DNA from: Pseudomonadota bacterium
GTDB lineage: Bacteria; Pseudomonadota; Alphaproteobacteria; CACIAM-22H2
Reading direction: 5' to 3'
Assembly: GCA_020161965.1 (NCBI GenBank)
Contig: JAIUNH010000029.1
Coordinates: 1 to 15,864 of the forward strand
DNA length: 15,864 nucleotides
The notes under the pieces were generated by a model. The model saw nothing but the letters and a program-made list of their open reading frames with translations. It was not told the origin of the DNA and searched no databases. Every line of letters begins with the position of its first letter. Within the stretch, counting starts at the first letter, position 1. Of this stretch, positions 7,780 through 14,893 are shown piece by piece. The translations under genes and the position numbers were made by a program.

Positions 7780-7826
7780 ACCTCATGGTTCGACACGGGC
7801 GTCCATTGACGGCCGCACCATGAGGT
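7780..7826. repeat. Intergenic inverted repeat, CCTCATGGT...ACCATGAGG type
   Basis: ACCTCATGGT at 7780-7789 and ACCATGAGGT at 7817-7826 are perfect 10-bp arms around a 27-nt spacer. The arm sequence and the adjoining TTCGACACG resemble short palindromic elements that are dispersed between genes in Rhizobiales and related alphaproteobacteria. It ends 4 nt before the stop of the membrane-protein gene at 7830 and could also terminate that minus-strand transcript. Membership in a repeat family is from memory of the motif; copies elsewhere in the genome cannot be seen here. Confidence 0.6.
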
Positions 7827-7829
7827 GAA

Positions 7830-8018
7830 TCAGCAGACGCCGAACCACGCGAACGCGCCGTAGCACGCCCCGGAAAATTTGTTCAGGACGAGGAAGACGA
7901 TCGCGTCGAGCAGCGTCAGCGCCAGCAGGAACGGCACGGCGTAGCGCCAGAGCGGGACGGCCAACGCACGCCAGGTGCGCTTGGCCGCCGGAATCGTTTT
8001 GCCGAAGACGCCGGTCAT
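7830..8018 (-). CDS. Small single-span membrane protein of unknown function
   Basis: A 62-residue protein. Residues 1-25 are basic (KTIP, AAKRTWR, LWR) and residues about 26-47 form one hydrophobic helix (AVPFLLALTLLDAIVFLVL). A short tail ends in CYGAFAWFGVC with two cysteines. By the positive-inside rule the N-terminus should be cytoplasmic. The start ATG overlaps the stop of the FemAB-like gene by four bases (ATGA), the classic arrangement of translational coupling, which is the main support for this being a real gene. It could anchor the upstream enzyme at the membrane, which is inference. I do not recognise a family. Confidence 0.62.
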   Translation of the reverse strand: MTGVFGKTIPAAKRTWRALAVPLWRYAVPFLLALTLLDAIVFLVLNKFSGACYGAFAWFGVC

Positions 8019-8914
8019 AGATATGTGCCCGCGAGTTCGAAGGGCGTCGCACCCGTGCCGAGCTTGAAACGCGCGAGGCCGGCGCTGCGTTCGGTTTCGA
8101 CGACGCCCAGATCGAGCGTGCGCACGCCCGCTTCTTTCAGCGCGCATGCCGCGCGCCACAAAACGAGATTGGCGGCGTTGCGCTTGCGCCCCGCGTCCGA
8201 CGACGAAGCGACGTAATAGGTCGCGTCGCGCCCATGGCGCAGGAACAACGCCCCCGCCACCGGCTCGCGTTTGTCCAGCGCCACGGCGACAAGGCATTCG
8301 CGCGCGGCTTTGAGTTCGGCAAGGCGCGCGACGAACGCGGCGGGCGGCGCTTCGAAGCCCTTTTTCGCGCGCAAAGCGTCGGCTTGTTCGATCACCCAAT
8401 CGACCCATTTGCCGCGCGGCGCCAATTCGACGCGCAAATTGGAACGCTCGGCCACCGCCAGGCGATTGCGCCATTTTTGTTTCATCCGCGCGCGCAAACC
8501 CGCCGCGTCGGTGTCGTCGAGCCGCCATAGCGCCATCGTCGGTCCGGTATGGACACGCGCGGCACCCTGCCAGCGCGCGGCATTGGCGGGCGCCGCCGCG
8601 ATCTCCGGCCCAAACAACCTTGCGGCGAAAGGCCAGCCAGGTAGCGTCTTTGCGAAAATCGCGGCGGCCCGCATATCGCCGACAGGCCCGCGCAACCCCA
8701 GCCAAATATCGAAGAAGCCGAGCCAGCGCCGTCCGATCGCCTGCAAACACGCGGCAGGCGTTCCGTCGGATGCCAGGGCAACGACACGCCGCACGTCACG
8801 GCCCTGCCAGCGCGCCGCGAGGCCGTATTCCCAATCTTGCTGCAACGGAAAAAACGGCATACGCGCGGCGGCGTCGAACCAGATTTGCCGGTCGGGATCG
8901 ACGACGATTTTCAT
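8015..8914 (-). CDS. FemAB-like/BioF2-type GNAT-fold aminoacyl- or acyltransferase
   Basis: A 299-residue protein with two GNAT-like halves. The C-terminal half has the pattern shared by FemAB-type and Acetyltransf_6 proteins: RMKQKWRNRLAVAERSNLRV (143-162), AGALFLRHGRDATYYVASSS (220-239), then RNAANLVLWRAACALKEAGV (245-264) and LDLG. Family members move aminoacyl groups from tRNA or acyl groups from CoA to cell-wall precursors, lipids or exopolysaccharide; the donor and acceptor here are unknown. The N-terminal half (WFDAAARMPFFPLQQDWEYG) fits the first GNAT-like lobe. No signal peptide is visible. ATG 8914 starts the homology naturally; GGAAA lies upstream. It is coupled through an ATGA overlap to the small membrane protein, suggesting action at the inner membrane. 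Confidence 0.75.
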   Translation of the reverse strand: MKIVVDPDRQIWFDAAARMPFFPLQQDWEYGLAARWQGRDVRRVVALASDGTPAACLQAIGRRWLGFFDIWLGLRGPVGDMRAAAIFAKTLPGWPFAARLFGPEIAAAPANAARWQGAARVHTGPTMALWRLDDTDAAGLRARMKQKWRNRLAVAERSNLRVELAPRGKWVDWVIEQADALRAKKGFEAPPAAFVARLAELKAARECLVAVALDKREPVAGALFLRHGRDATYYVASSSDAGRKRNAANLVLWRAACALKEAGVRTLDLGVVETERSAGLARFKLGTGATPFELAGTYL

Positions 8915-9000
8915 AACGACGGAAATTTTTCCGGAATGGCAATGGCAACTTTAACACGCATCGGCATAAAACAGCGCCCCGTCGCGATTCTTACGCCGGA

Positions 9001-9489
9001 ATTTTCACACATCCGGACGCGCCGCGCGTCCTCAATGATAACCGCCATTTCGTTTTCACCCATCGCGTTTTCGCCGCCCCCGATGCGGTGTTCAAGCTCG
9101 ATACGACGACCGGCGAGCCGGTGCTGGCGCTGGATTTGGGCAACGTCAAAGCTTGCCTGCCCTTTCCGGCATTGATCAAGGCTTTCGAGATCGCACCCGG
9201 CAATTCGATTCCCGCCGAACTGCTCGACGGTTCGGCGTCGTGGAAGGTACAAGCGCATCATGTCGCCACCGCACGCGGCAAACTCTTCGCCGGATTGCTC
9301 GACGCACTGGGCAAATTGCGCGACGCCTATCGCCGCAACCGGCTGCATGCCGAGACGATGCGCTGAGACGATTTGCTGGCGCTGTGGAAGGGCGGGGTAT
9401 CGGCGCGCGCCCAGCGCGCCCGAATCGACGAACCCGCCCGCTTCGCGGCCCGACATTTCCCCATCGCGTCCGATTGGAGCGCCGTCTGA
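9001..9489 (+). pseudogene. Decayed paralogue of the 333-residue protein encoded at 9556
   Basis: One frame reads THRVFAAPDAVFKLD, VLALDLGN, PAELLDGSASWKVQAHH and RRNRLHAETMR, then TGA at 9364-9366, then DDLLALWKGG and RFAARHFPIASDW to a second stop at 9487-9489. The neighbour has HKVFAAPKAAFERD, PSELIDGTASWKVEKHH, RDWLHGETMR-W-DALLGAW and RFAARYFPVDEAW. The TGA therefore stands exactly where the paralogue has Trp291, a likely TGG to TGA change. About 130 residues between the WKV motif and the HAETMR motif, and about 24 near the N-terminus, are missing relative to the paralogue. The homologous frame has no ATG; the first usable start is GTG at 9088, inside the homology. An ATG at 8936 is in another frame. 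It could be a naturally compact paralogue that then lost its C-terminus. The left boundary is approximate. Confidence 0.75.
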
Positions 9490-9555
9490 TGCGGATTCTT
9501 TAAGACGAGATTCATTTTCGCGGCTCAAATTCCGGCTCGTCCTCAGGAGCCAGAA

Positions 9556-10557
9556 ATGCCGGCCGCTTCGATCGCCGACGATACCGGTGCGACGACACCC
9601 GATGCCGCGTTGAACCGCGCGCCCAAAGCCGCCGCGGCGCAGTGCCGTTTCGAGTTCGAGCACAAAGTATTCGCCGCCCCCAAGGCGGCATTCGAGCGCG
9701 ACGATTCGACGCAAGAACCGATATTCAGCGTCGATCTCGGCGATCTTCGCGCGGCGATGAGCATCGACGCCTTGCGCGAATATTTCAAAATCCCGCCCGA
9801 TTCCGCCGACGGCAAGCTGTTGGCGGAAATTCCCAACGCGCTGAAATACGTGCCCGCGATCCATCCCGGCGATGCGATCCCGTCCGAACTGATCGACGGC
9901 ACCGCGTCGTGGAAGGTCGAGAAACATCATCTTGAAACCGCGCATGGCCGCATCGCCGCCGGCTTGCTCGCCTGGATCGGCGAAGGGACGAAAGCGGAGA
10001 GCGCCGTCGAGTTCGCGGCGATGGCAAGCGACCCGGCCGTCAAAGCGAAGGTGCAGGAAGCGTTCTCCAAACTCGCGCAGCGCATGGGCCTGCCGGAGGC
10101 GCGGAAAAGCGAGGTCGTCGACTCGGTCGAGCGGCTGGCTACCGAACTTTCCTATATCGAGGCATTGCGCGAGAAGGTCGGCCAGATGCGCCGCCTGATC
10201 GATTTGTTCCGCCGCCTGCAGGCTGGCTACAAGCGCGAGCGCGGCATCGCCGACAGTCTCGTGCGGGTCGTGCAGTTGCTCGACAAGCCGGTGCGCCGCT
10301 ACGAACAACGCCTGGACGAAGTCGACGCGCAAACCGGCGAGACCGCGAACACGATCCTCAATCTCGGCCGGCAAATCATCTATGTCCGCCAGGCGCGCGA
10401 CTGGCTGCACGGCGAAACCATGCGCTGGGACGCGCTGCTCGGCGCCTGGGCGGGCGAAACGATCGAACGCACGCCGGCGCAGCAGCGCAAAGTCGGCGAT
10501 ACCTATCGCTTCGCCGCGCGGTATTTCCCCGTCGACGAGGCATGGGCCAGCGGTTGA
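9556..10557 (+). CDS. Uncharacterised helical protein, 333 residues, paralogous to the decayed gene upstream
   Basis: I do not recognise a family. ATG 9556 is firmly set by AGGAG at 9545-9549, six bases upstream. No signal peptide or membrane helix is visible, so it is probably cytoplasmic. Residues 1-30 are Ala-rich and low in conservation. Residues 31-140 contain the segments shared with the decayed paralogue (HKVFAAPKAAF, FSVDLGDLRAA, HPGDAIPSELIDGTASWKVE). Residues 145-285 are strongly helical and charged, with likely coiled-coil stretches (VERLATELSYIEALREK, MRRLIDLFRRLQAGYKRE, LLDKPVRRYEQRLDEVD). The end RDWLHGETMRWDALLGAW to RFAARYFPVDEAW is again shared with the paralogue. A short inverted repeat (GGCTC 9534-9538, GAGCC 9547-9551) overlaps the Shine-Dalgarno and could mask it. 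It lies 46 nt upstream of the pseudo-kinase gene and probably shares its transcript. Confidence 0.78.
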   Translation: MPAASIADDTGATTPDAALNRAPKAAAAQCRFEFEHKVFAAPKAAFERDDSTQEPIFSVDLGDLRAAMSIDALREYFKIPPDSADGKLLAEIPNALKYVPAIHPGDAIPSELIDGTASWKVEKHHLETAHGRIAAGLLAWIGEGTKAESAVEFAAMASDPAVKAKVQEAFSKLAQRMGLPEARKSEVVDSVERLATELSYIEALREKVGQMRRLIDLFRRLQAGYKRERGIADSLVRVVQLLDKPVRRYEQRLDEVDAQTGETANTILNLGRQIIYVRQARDWLHGETMRWDALLGAWAGETIERTPAQQRKVGDTYRFAARYFPVDEAWASG

Positions 10558-10603
10558 GGCGGCGCCTGCGCCAGGGCATAGTCCTGGGCGGAACAACCGC
10601 TTC

Positions 10604-12874
10604 ATGCAAACGCCCTCGACGCCCCGCATAAAAGCCGTCACCGCCAAAGCGCGAAGCTGGCTCGCCGTCGCCGCCGCATGCGCGTGCCTGTCGGTCGCCG
10701 TGGGCCTGGCGGCCATTCAACGCGGCAACGATACGCTGGAGGAGTTCGACGACGCGGGATTGACGTCGATCTTCGGTCTGCAAACCGTCGCCCGCGCCTA
10801 TTCGCTGGACGCGCTGGAAGCGTTGAGCGGTGCGGCGACGACCCGAATGGGTTTCGAATCCGCCGGCTATTCGTTGCAGGCCGCGCGCGGGCGCGCCGCG
10901 TCGGCTTGGTCCGCGTATCGATCGGCACTGACCCGGGCTTCCGGCCCCGAACGCGTCTTGGCGGGCGAGATCGACGTGCTGATCTTGCGGATGGAAGGGG
11001 CACTCGACCAAGCGGTGCTGATTCTGGGCACCGGCGATCGCGATGCGGTCGGCGATTTCCTGCGCCAGGAAGTGCGCTTGCGGATCGTGCCGCTGGCCGT
11101 GGCGCTGGACCGCGCGATCGAGATGCGCCGCGCCCAGCTCGACACGACCTTGGCCGACGCGCAGGCGATGCGTTTGGAATTCAGCGCGGCGCTGGCGGTG
11201 CTGTTGCTCGCGATGGGCTTCGCGGGCTGGATGGCGCGCCGCGCGATGATCGAAGACGTCGAGAAGCCGCTGGACGCGCTGGCCGCGAAAGCGGGCGAAT
11301 TGCTGGCCCTGCCCCCGCCCGGACGCGACGACGATTCGCGCACCCGTCTGGCGGCGGCCTGTGCGGCGATGGGCGATGCCGCCGCCGCGCGCGCGCGCGA
11401 GGAACAGTCGGCGGCCGCCGCGCAGCGCGCGAAATCGTCCTACCTCGCCGCGATGCGCCAGCGCGTGCGCACGCCGCTGCATGCGCTGCTGGGCTTGGTC
11501 GAGATCGACGCGGCGACGCGCGCGCGTGGCGGATCGCCCGGGGGATTGCGCGATTTGCGCCGCACGGCGGAAAACCTGCTCGCAGTCGTCGACGATCTGA
11601 TCGATTTCGCGCGTATCGACGCGGCGTCGATGTCGGTCGATCTGCGCGCGACCGATACGGGCGATTTGCTGGAACGCGTGGCGCTCAATCTCGCCGGCCA
11701 CGCCGACGCGAAAGGTGTCACGCTGTCGTGCTTCGTCGATCCGGAAATCGTCGAGCGCTACAAGATCGATCCGCTGCGCGTGCGCCAGATCCTGTTCAAT
11801 TTGATCGGCGACGCGATCGGGCGCGCGACGCAAGGCGGGGTGCATGCGCGCCTGTCGCTGGGCGATGGCGCGCTGATTTTCGCCGTCGCCGATTCGGGCC
11901 CGGCCTTGCCGCAGGCGGGGATCGCGGCCGCGCTGGATTTGAGCGATACGCAAAGCGACGATTTCGCGGCACCGCCGGGCAGCCCCGGCCTGCCGGTTTG
12001 CCGGTTGTTGGCCGCGCGCATCGGCGGACGTTTGCGCGCGACCACGCATGCCGACGGCGCCACGACCTTCGTGCTGGAATTGCCGGCCGAACCCGCGGGC
12101 GGCGCGTTGCGGCCCTTGCCGTCGGGCAACGCGCTGGCCGGCTATCGCGTGGCGGTGCTGGGCGAAAGCGGGCCGGCGCATGCGGCGGTCGCCGCTTATC
12201 TGATCGCCGCGGGTGCGACGCTCGTCAACGACCGGCGCGACGCCGATCTACGCGTCGCCCTGCCCGGCACCCATGATTTCGGCGGCGGTTCGGGCAAACG
12301 CTTGCGGCTGCACATCGCCGCCGCGCTGATCGCCGACGACGACGCGGATGCGGGTGCTACGATTCTGCGCCGTGCCGCGATCGTCGCGGGTGCGATGCGC
12401 GCACTCGGGCTCGCCAGCGCGTCGCAAGACGACGAAGACCCGGTGTTCCAAACGCCGCCCGCCGCACCGTCGCGCGAGGAAGCGCTGGCGCAAGGAAGGC
12501 TTATTCTGGCGATCGACGACGATCCGGTGACGCGCGACGTGCTGGTGCGCCGGCTGGAATTATCGGGCTATCGCGTCGATGCCGCGCCGTGCGGCGAAGA
12601 AGCCTGGACGATGTGGCGCGCGACCGCTTACGGGCTGATCGTCGCGGAGTTGCGTTTGCCCGATCTCGACGCGCGCGAATTGGCGCAGCGCATTCGTGCC
12701 GCGGAATCGGAAACGGCGCGCGCACGCACGCCGATCGTCGCCTTGTCGGCGACCGCCGATACCGACGAGATCGAAACCTGCCATGCGGCGGGCATGGACG
12801 CGCTGCTGGACAAGCCGCTCGCTTGGCGCGGCTTGGTCGAAGCCGCGCGGCGGCATTTGCGCGAAAAAACGTAA
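10604..12874 (+). CDS. Membrane hybrid histidine kinase with all phosphotransfer residues replaced (pseudo-kinase)
   Basis: A 756-residue protein with the layout of a hybrid sensor kinase. Two membrane helices (about 18-38 and 193-210) flank a helical periplasmic sensor of about 150 residues. A HAMP-like linker (211-236), a DHp domain (about 270-340), a HATPase-like domain (about 385-495), a receiver-like remnant (about 513-605, YRVAVLGESGP) and a C-terminal receiver (632-752) follow. The DHp motif reads MRQRVRTPLHALLG, with Q286 where kinases have His. The N-box reads NLIGDAIG, with D403 for the metal-binding Asn. G1 reads DSGPA (A434 for Gly) and G2 reads PGSPGL for GTGLGL. The final receiver keeps its acid pocket D638-D640, S715/T717 and K737, but E682 replaces the phospho-acceptor Asp in LIVAELRLP. 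The frame is intact, so the protein is presumably made and acts without phosphotransfer. ATG 10604 gives a proper N-terminal membrane anchor; its Shine-Dalgarno is weak. Confidence 0.85.
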   Translation: MQTPSTPRIKAVTAKARSWLAVAAACACLSVAVGLAAIQRGNDTLEEFDDAGLTSIFGLQTVARAYSLDALEALSGAATTRMGFESAGYSLQAARGRAASAWSAYRSALTRASGPERVLAGEIDVLILRMEGALDQAVLILGTGDRDAVGDFLRQEVRLRIVPLAVALDRAIEMRRAQLDTTLADAQAMRLEFSAALAVLLLAMGFAGWMARRAMIEDVEKPLDALAAKAGELLALPPPGRDDDSRTRLAAACAAMGDAAAARAREEQSAAAAQRAKSSYLAAMRQRVRTPLHALLGLVEIDAATRARGGSPGGLRDLRRTAENLLAVVDDLIDFARIDAASMSVDLRATDTGDLLERVALNLAGHADAKGVTLSCFVDPEIVERYKIDPLRVRQILFNLIGDAIGRATQGGVHARLSLGDGALIFAVADSGPALPQAGIAAALDLSDTQSDDFAAPPGSPGLPVCRLLAARIGGRLRATTHADGATTFVLELPAEPAGGALRPLPSGNALAGYRVAVLGESGPAHAAVAAYLIAAGATLVNDRRDADLRVALPGTHDFGGGSGKRLRLHIAAALIADDDADAGATILRRAAIVAGAMRALGLASASQDDEDPVFQTPPAAPSREEALAQGRLILAIDDDPVTRDVLVRRLELSGYRVDAAPCGEEAWTMWRATAYGLIVAELRLPDLDARELAQRIRAAESETARARTPIVALSATADTDEIETCHAAGMDALLDKPLAWRGLVEAARRHLREKT

Positions 12875-12881
12875 AGCGGGT

Positions 12882-13448
12882 TTAGACGCGGCGCGTGGGC
12901 GGACCCAAGCGGCGCTTTTCGACCACGAAGCTGCGCGGCGCCGACGAAGCCGGACGCGGTGCGCGCGGGGCGGATGCGTAAAGCGGCCGCGGCGGCGCTT
13001 CCAATTCCGAGGTGTCGAAACCGCCCGCACGCGGCGCACGCGCCGCGCGAACCGCCGGCGCTTCGCCATCGCCGAAGCTCGGCGGTGCAAAATTGCCGGG
13101 GCCCATCAGTTTACGTGGCGCAGGCCCGCAGGTACGCCGGCGCGCCGGGCGCGCGGCCTTTGTCTTGGGCTTCACGTCGGCCAAACGCACTTCGATGCGC
13201 CGTTCCGAAACCGTGCTGCCGTCCAATGCCTCGATCGCGGCCTTGCAGTGCTTTTCATGCGCCATGGTGACGAAGCCATAGCCGATCGCCTTGCCCGACG
13301 CGGGATCGGTCGGCACCGAGGCTTCGATCACGATTCCGTAGCCGTCGAACAAATCGGCCAACCGTTCGGCGGTGAAGTCGAACGGCACGTTCCCGACGAA
13401 AAGCCGCGTGTTGTACAGCTTCGGTTGCGGGAGGGGGGACTTGTCCAT
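12882..13448 (-). CDS. RRM-domain RNA-binding protein with Arg/Pro-rich tail
   Basis: A 188-residue protein with one RNA recognition motif at residues about 14-91: RNP2 LFVGNV at 16-21 and RNP1 KAIGYGFVTM at 53-62, with the aromatic positions occupied (F17, Y57, F59). RRM proteins of this small type in bacteria bind single-stranded RNA and are often induced by cold, though regulation is not shown here. Residues 92-188 form a basic, Pro/Ala/Arg-rich, probably disordered tail (KPKTKAARPARRRTCGPAPR), longer than the glycine-rich tails of the classic cyanobacterial proteins. ATG 13448 starts just before the RRM; GAAAG about 12 nt upstream is a modest ribosome site. The stop is 7 nt from the stop of the convergent pseudo-kinase gene. 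Confidence 0.85.
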   Translation of the reverse strand: MDKSPLPQPKLYNTRLFVGNVPFDFTAERLADLFDGYGIVIEASVPTDPASGKAIGYGFVTMAHEKHCKAAIEALDGSTVSERRIEVRLADVKPKTKAARPARRRTCGPAPRKLMGPGNFAPPSFGDGEAPAVRAARAPRAGGFDTSELEAPPRPLYASAPRAPRPASSAPRSFVVEKRRLGPPTRRV

Positions 13449-13553
13449 AACGCTTGGTTTCTTTCAGAATCGCGGTAACCCGATAACGGAGCCGCTTTTG
13501 ATTTGTAAATTCAACGCCGACCGTATTTTTCCATAATTGGCGCCGGGAAGACC

Positions 13554-13578
13554 CGTGCCATTCGCGCATAGCGGCACG
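13554..13578 (-). other. Hairpin in the upstream region of the RRM gene
   Basis: CGTGCC at 13554-13559 pairs with GGCACG at 13573-13578 across a 13-nt loop, about 105 nt before the RRM start codon. If the transcript starts further upstream, this would lie in a long leader. The rest of the 245-nt gap between 13449 and 13693 holds no gene or promoter I can support. Confidence 0.25.
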
Positions 13579-13655
13579 CCGGATTTCGATGCCGCCTTGC
13601 GCGAACATCGCAAAGCTAAAGAAAGAATGTGCAAAACCCGTGACAGGTCCGGGGC

Positions 13656-13681
13656 GCGGGCAAGGTAATCGCCCGGCCCGC
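13656..13681 (-). terminator. Possible hairpin downstream of the small Ala/Ser-rich gene
   Basis: GCGGGC at 13656-13661 pairs with GCCCGC at 13676-13681, starting 12 nt past the stop of the minus-strand gene ending at 13694. No T run follows, so a terminator function is doubtful. Confidence 0.25.
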
Positions 13682-13693
13682 GGCAGGAATTCT

Positions 13694-13963
13694 TCAGGCG
13701 GCGATGTCGAGCAGCTGACCGCGACCGGATGCCGCAGGCGGCGGGGGCGTCGTCGAACCGCCCGACGCGGTGGGCGAAACGCTGTTCGACTGGATGGCAT
13801 TACCGCCGGTCGATTGGCTTTGCGCCGCCGGCGTCGCGGCACCCGCCGCAGCGGCGGAAGCCGCACCCGAATCGTCGCGATCGCCATCATTGCCGCCACC
13901 GGCGGGCGCGACCGACGAAAGACTGGCGTAGCTGTTCGAGGCGGACGAGATGCTCATCGACAT
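13694..13963 (-). CDS. Small Ala/Ser/Gly-rich protein of unknown function
   Basis: An 89-residue low-complexity protein: Ser-rich start MSMSISSASNSYASLSSV, an acidic island GGGNDGDRDDSG, then Ala, Gln/Ser and Pro runs, ending GRGQLLDIAA. There is no hydrophobic signal peptide, membrane helix or cysteine. GGAG lies eight bases before ATG 13963, a good ribosome site that argues for real translation. The composition suggests a disordered protein. Similar small Ser/Gly-rich proteins with short conserved ends occur in alphaproteobacteria, but I cannot name a family. An artefact of GC-rich sequence remains possible. Confidence 0.55.
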   Translation of the reverse strand: MSMSISSASNSYASLSSVAPAGGGNDGDRDDSGAASAAAAGAATPAAQSQSTGGNAIQSNSVSPTASGGSTTPPPPAASGRGQLLDIAA

Positions 13964-14124
13964 GATCTTGGCTCCAACGCGGATTGCTTCGTTGCGATGG
14001 CGCGATTAGGCGCGTGCTGGCTTAATGTCGGGTGAAGACCGCGCGCGGCTTGGACATGGCGCGCATGCACGCCGCGCGAAGTTCGGGCTTTGCCGAAAAT
14101 CCGCGCCGAATGCCGATAAAATCC

Positions 14125-14141
14125 CGTCGCAATATGCGACG
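14125..14141. promoter_or_regulatory. 17-bp palindrome, candidate operator of the class II aldolase gene
   Basis: CGTCGCA-ATA-TGCGACG has perfect 7-bp arms with a 3-nt centre. It lies 24 nt before the ATG at 14165, ahead of the Shine-Dalgarno and just after a possible -10 box (TAAAAT, 14117-14122). A convincing -35 box at proper spacing is not visible. The site is a good candidate for a dimeric repressor or activator; it does not resemble the Crp consensus TGTGA-N6-TCACA. Confidence 0.45.
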
Positions 14142-14164
14142 CCGTTCCGCGAGGGAGGTCCTGA

Positions 14165-14893
14165 ATGTCCGCAACGAGTTTCACCGATACCCGCGCCGAT
14201 CTTGCGTGCGCGCTGCGTTGGGCCGCGCGCCTCGGATTGAACGAAGGGACCTGCAATCATTTCAGCCTGCAGGTCGCCGCGGATCGCTTTCTGGTGAATC
14301 CTTGGGGCCCGCATTGGCGGGAGATGAAAGCCTCCGACCTGTTGCTGATCGACGGCACGGGCAAGGTGCTGGAAGGCGATTGGCCGCTGGAGGAGACGGC
14401 GCTGCATATCCATACGCGCATCCATCTGCGCCACCCGCACGCCACCGCCGTGTTCCACACGCATATGCCTTACGCGACGGCTTTGTGTTCGATCGAGAAC
14501 GGGCGCCTGGAACCTTGCGTGCAGACGGCGCTGAAATTCTTCGGCCGCATCGCTTACGACGACGATTACAACGGCCTCGCCTGCGATGCGAACGAAGGCG
14601 ATCGCATGGCCGCGAAGATGGACGGCAAGCCCGTGCTGTTCCTCGCCAATCACGGCGTGATCGTCACGGCCCCCGATGTGGCACAAGCCTTCGACCGGCT
14701 TTACTACCTCGAGCGCGCGGCGCAAGCGCAGGTGCTGGCGATGTCGACGGGGCGGCCGTTGAAGCTTGTGCCCGGGCAAATCGCCGAGCGCACGGTGCGC
14801 GAAATGGATGCGGGCAACGCGGCCTATGCGGCCGTACATTTCAAAGCGCTCGCCCGCATGCTGGCGCGCGAGGAACCGGAATATCTCGGCTAA
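14165..14893 (+). CDS. Class II aldolase/adducin-family protein
   Basis: A 242-residue protein of the zinc-dependent class II aldolase/adducin family (fuculose-phosphate aldolase-like). The metal ligands are visible as H98 and H100 in VFHTHMPYA and H163 in LANHGVIV; E77 in PLEETALHIH is the likely catalytic acid. The N-terminal signature LGLNEGTCNHFSLQV and NPWGPHWREMKASDL is typical of the subgroup often annotated simply as class II aldolase, whose substrates vary (sugar phosphates, methylthioribulose phosphate and others) and cannot be assigned here. AGGGAGG at 14152-14158 sits six bases before the ATG, one of the strongest ribosome sites in the window. Its 3' end overlaps the convergent Crp-type gene by four bases. 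Confidence 0.88.
   Translation: MSATSFTDTRADLACALRWAARLGLNEGTCNHFSLQVAADRFLVNPWGPHWREMKASDLLLIDGTGKVLEGDWPLEETALHIHTRIHLRHPHATAVFHTHMPYATALCSIENGRLEPCVQTALKFFGRIAYDDDYNGLACDANEGDRMAAKMDGKPVLFLANHGVIVTAPDVAQAFDRLYYLERAAQAQVLAMSTGRPLKLVPGQIAERTVREMDAGNAAYAAVHFKALARMLAREEPEYLG

Noticed and set aside
8920..8933. CGGAA-ATTT-TTCCG inverted repeat before the FemAB-like gene
   Set aside because: Five-base arms only, next to the start codon; likely chance and not supported as an operator.
9364..9366. TGA as a selenocysteine or reassigned Trp codon
   Set aside because: Other genes in the window end in TGA, no Sec-insertion hairpin or Cys-type active site is visible, and the copy also lacks a start and a central region, so decay is simpler.
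8911..10716. A 601-codon minus-strand open frame opposite the paralogue pair
   Set aside because: No domain or ribosome site, and it spans the gap between two genes read on the plus strand; the paralogy of the plus-strand products decides the strand.
10376..12181. A 601-codon minus-strand open frame opposite the pseudo-kinase
   Set aside because: Product is Arg/Gln/Ala-rich with no domain, typical of the mirror frame of a GC-rich gene; the plus-strand kinase architecture is unmistakable.
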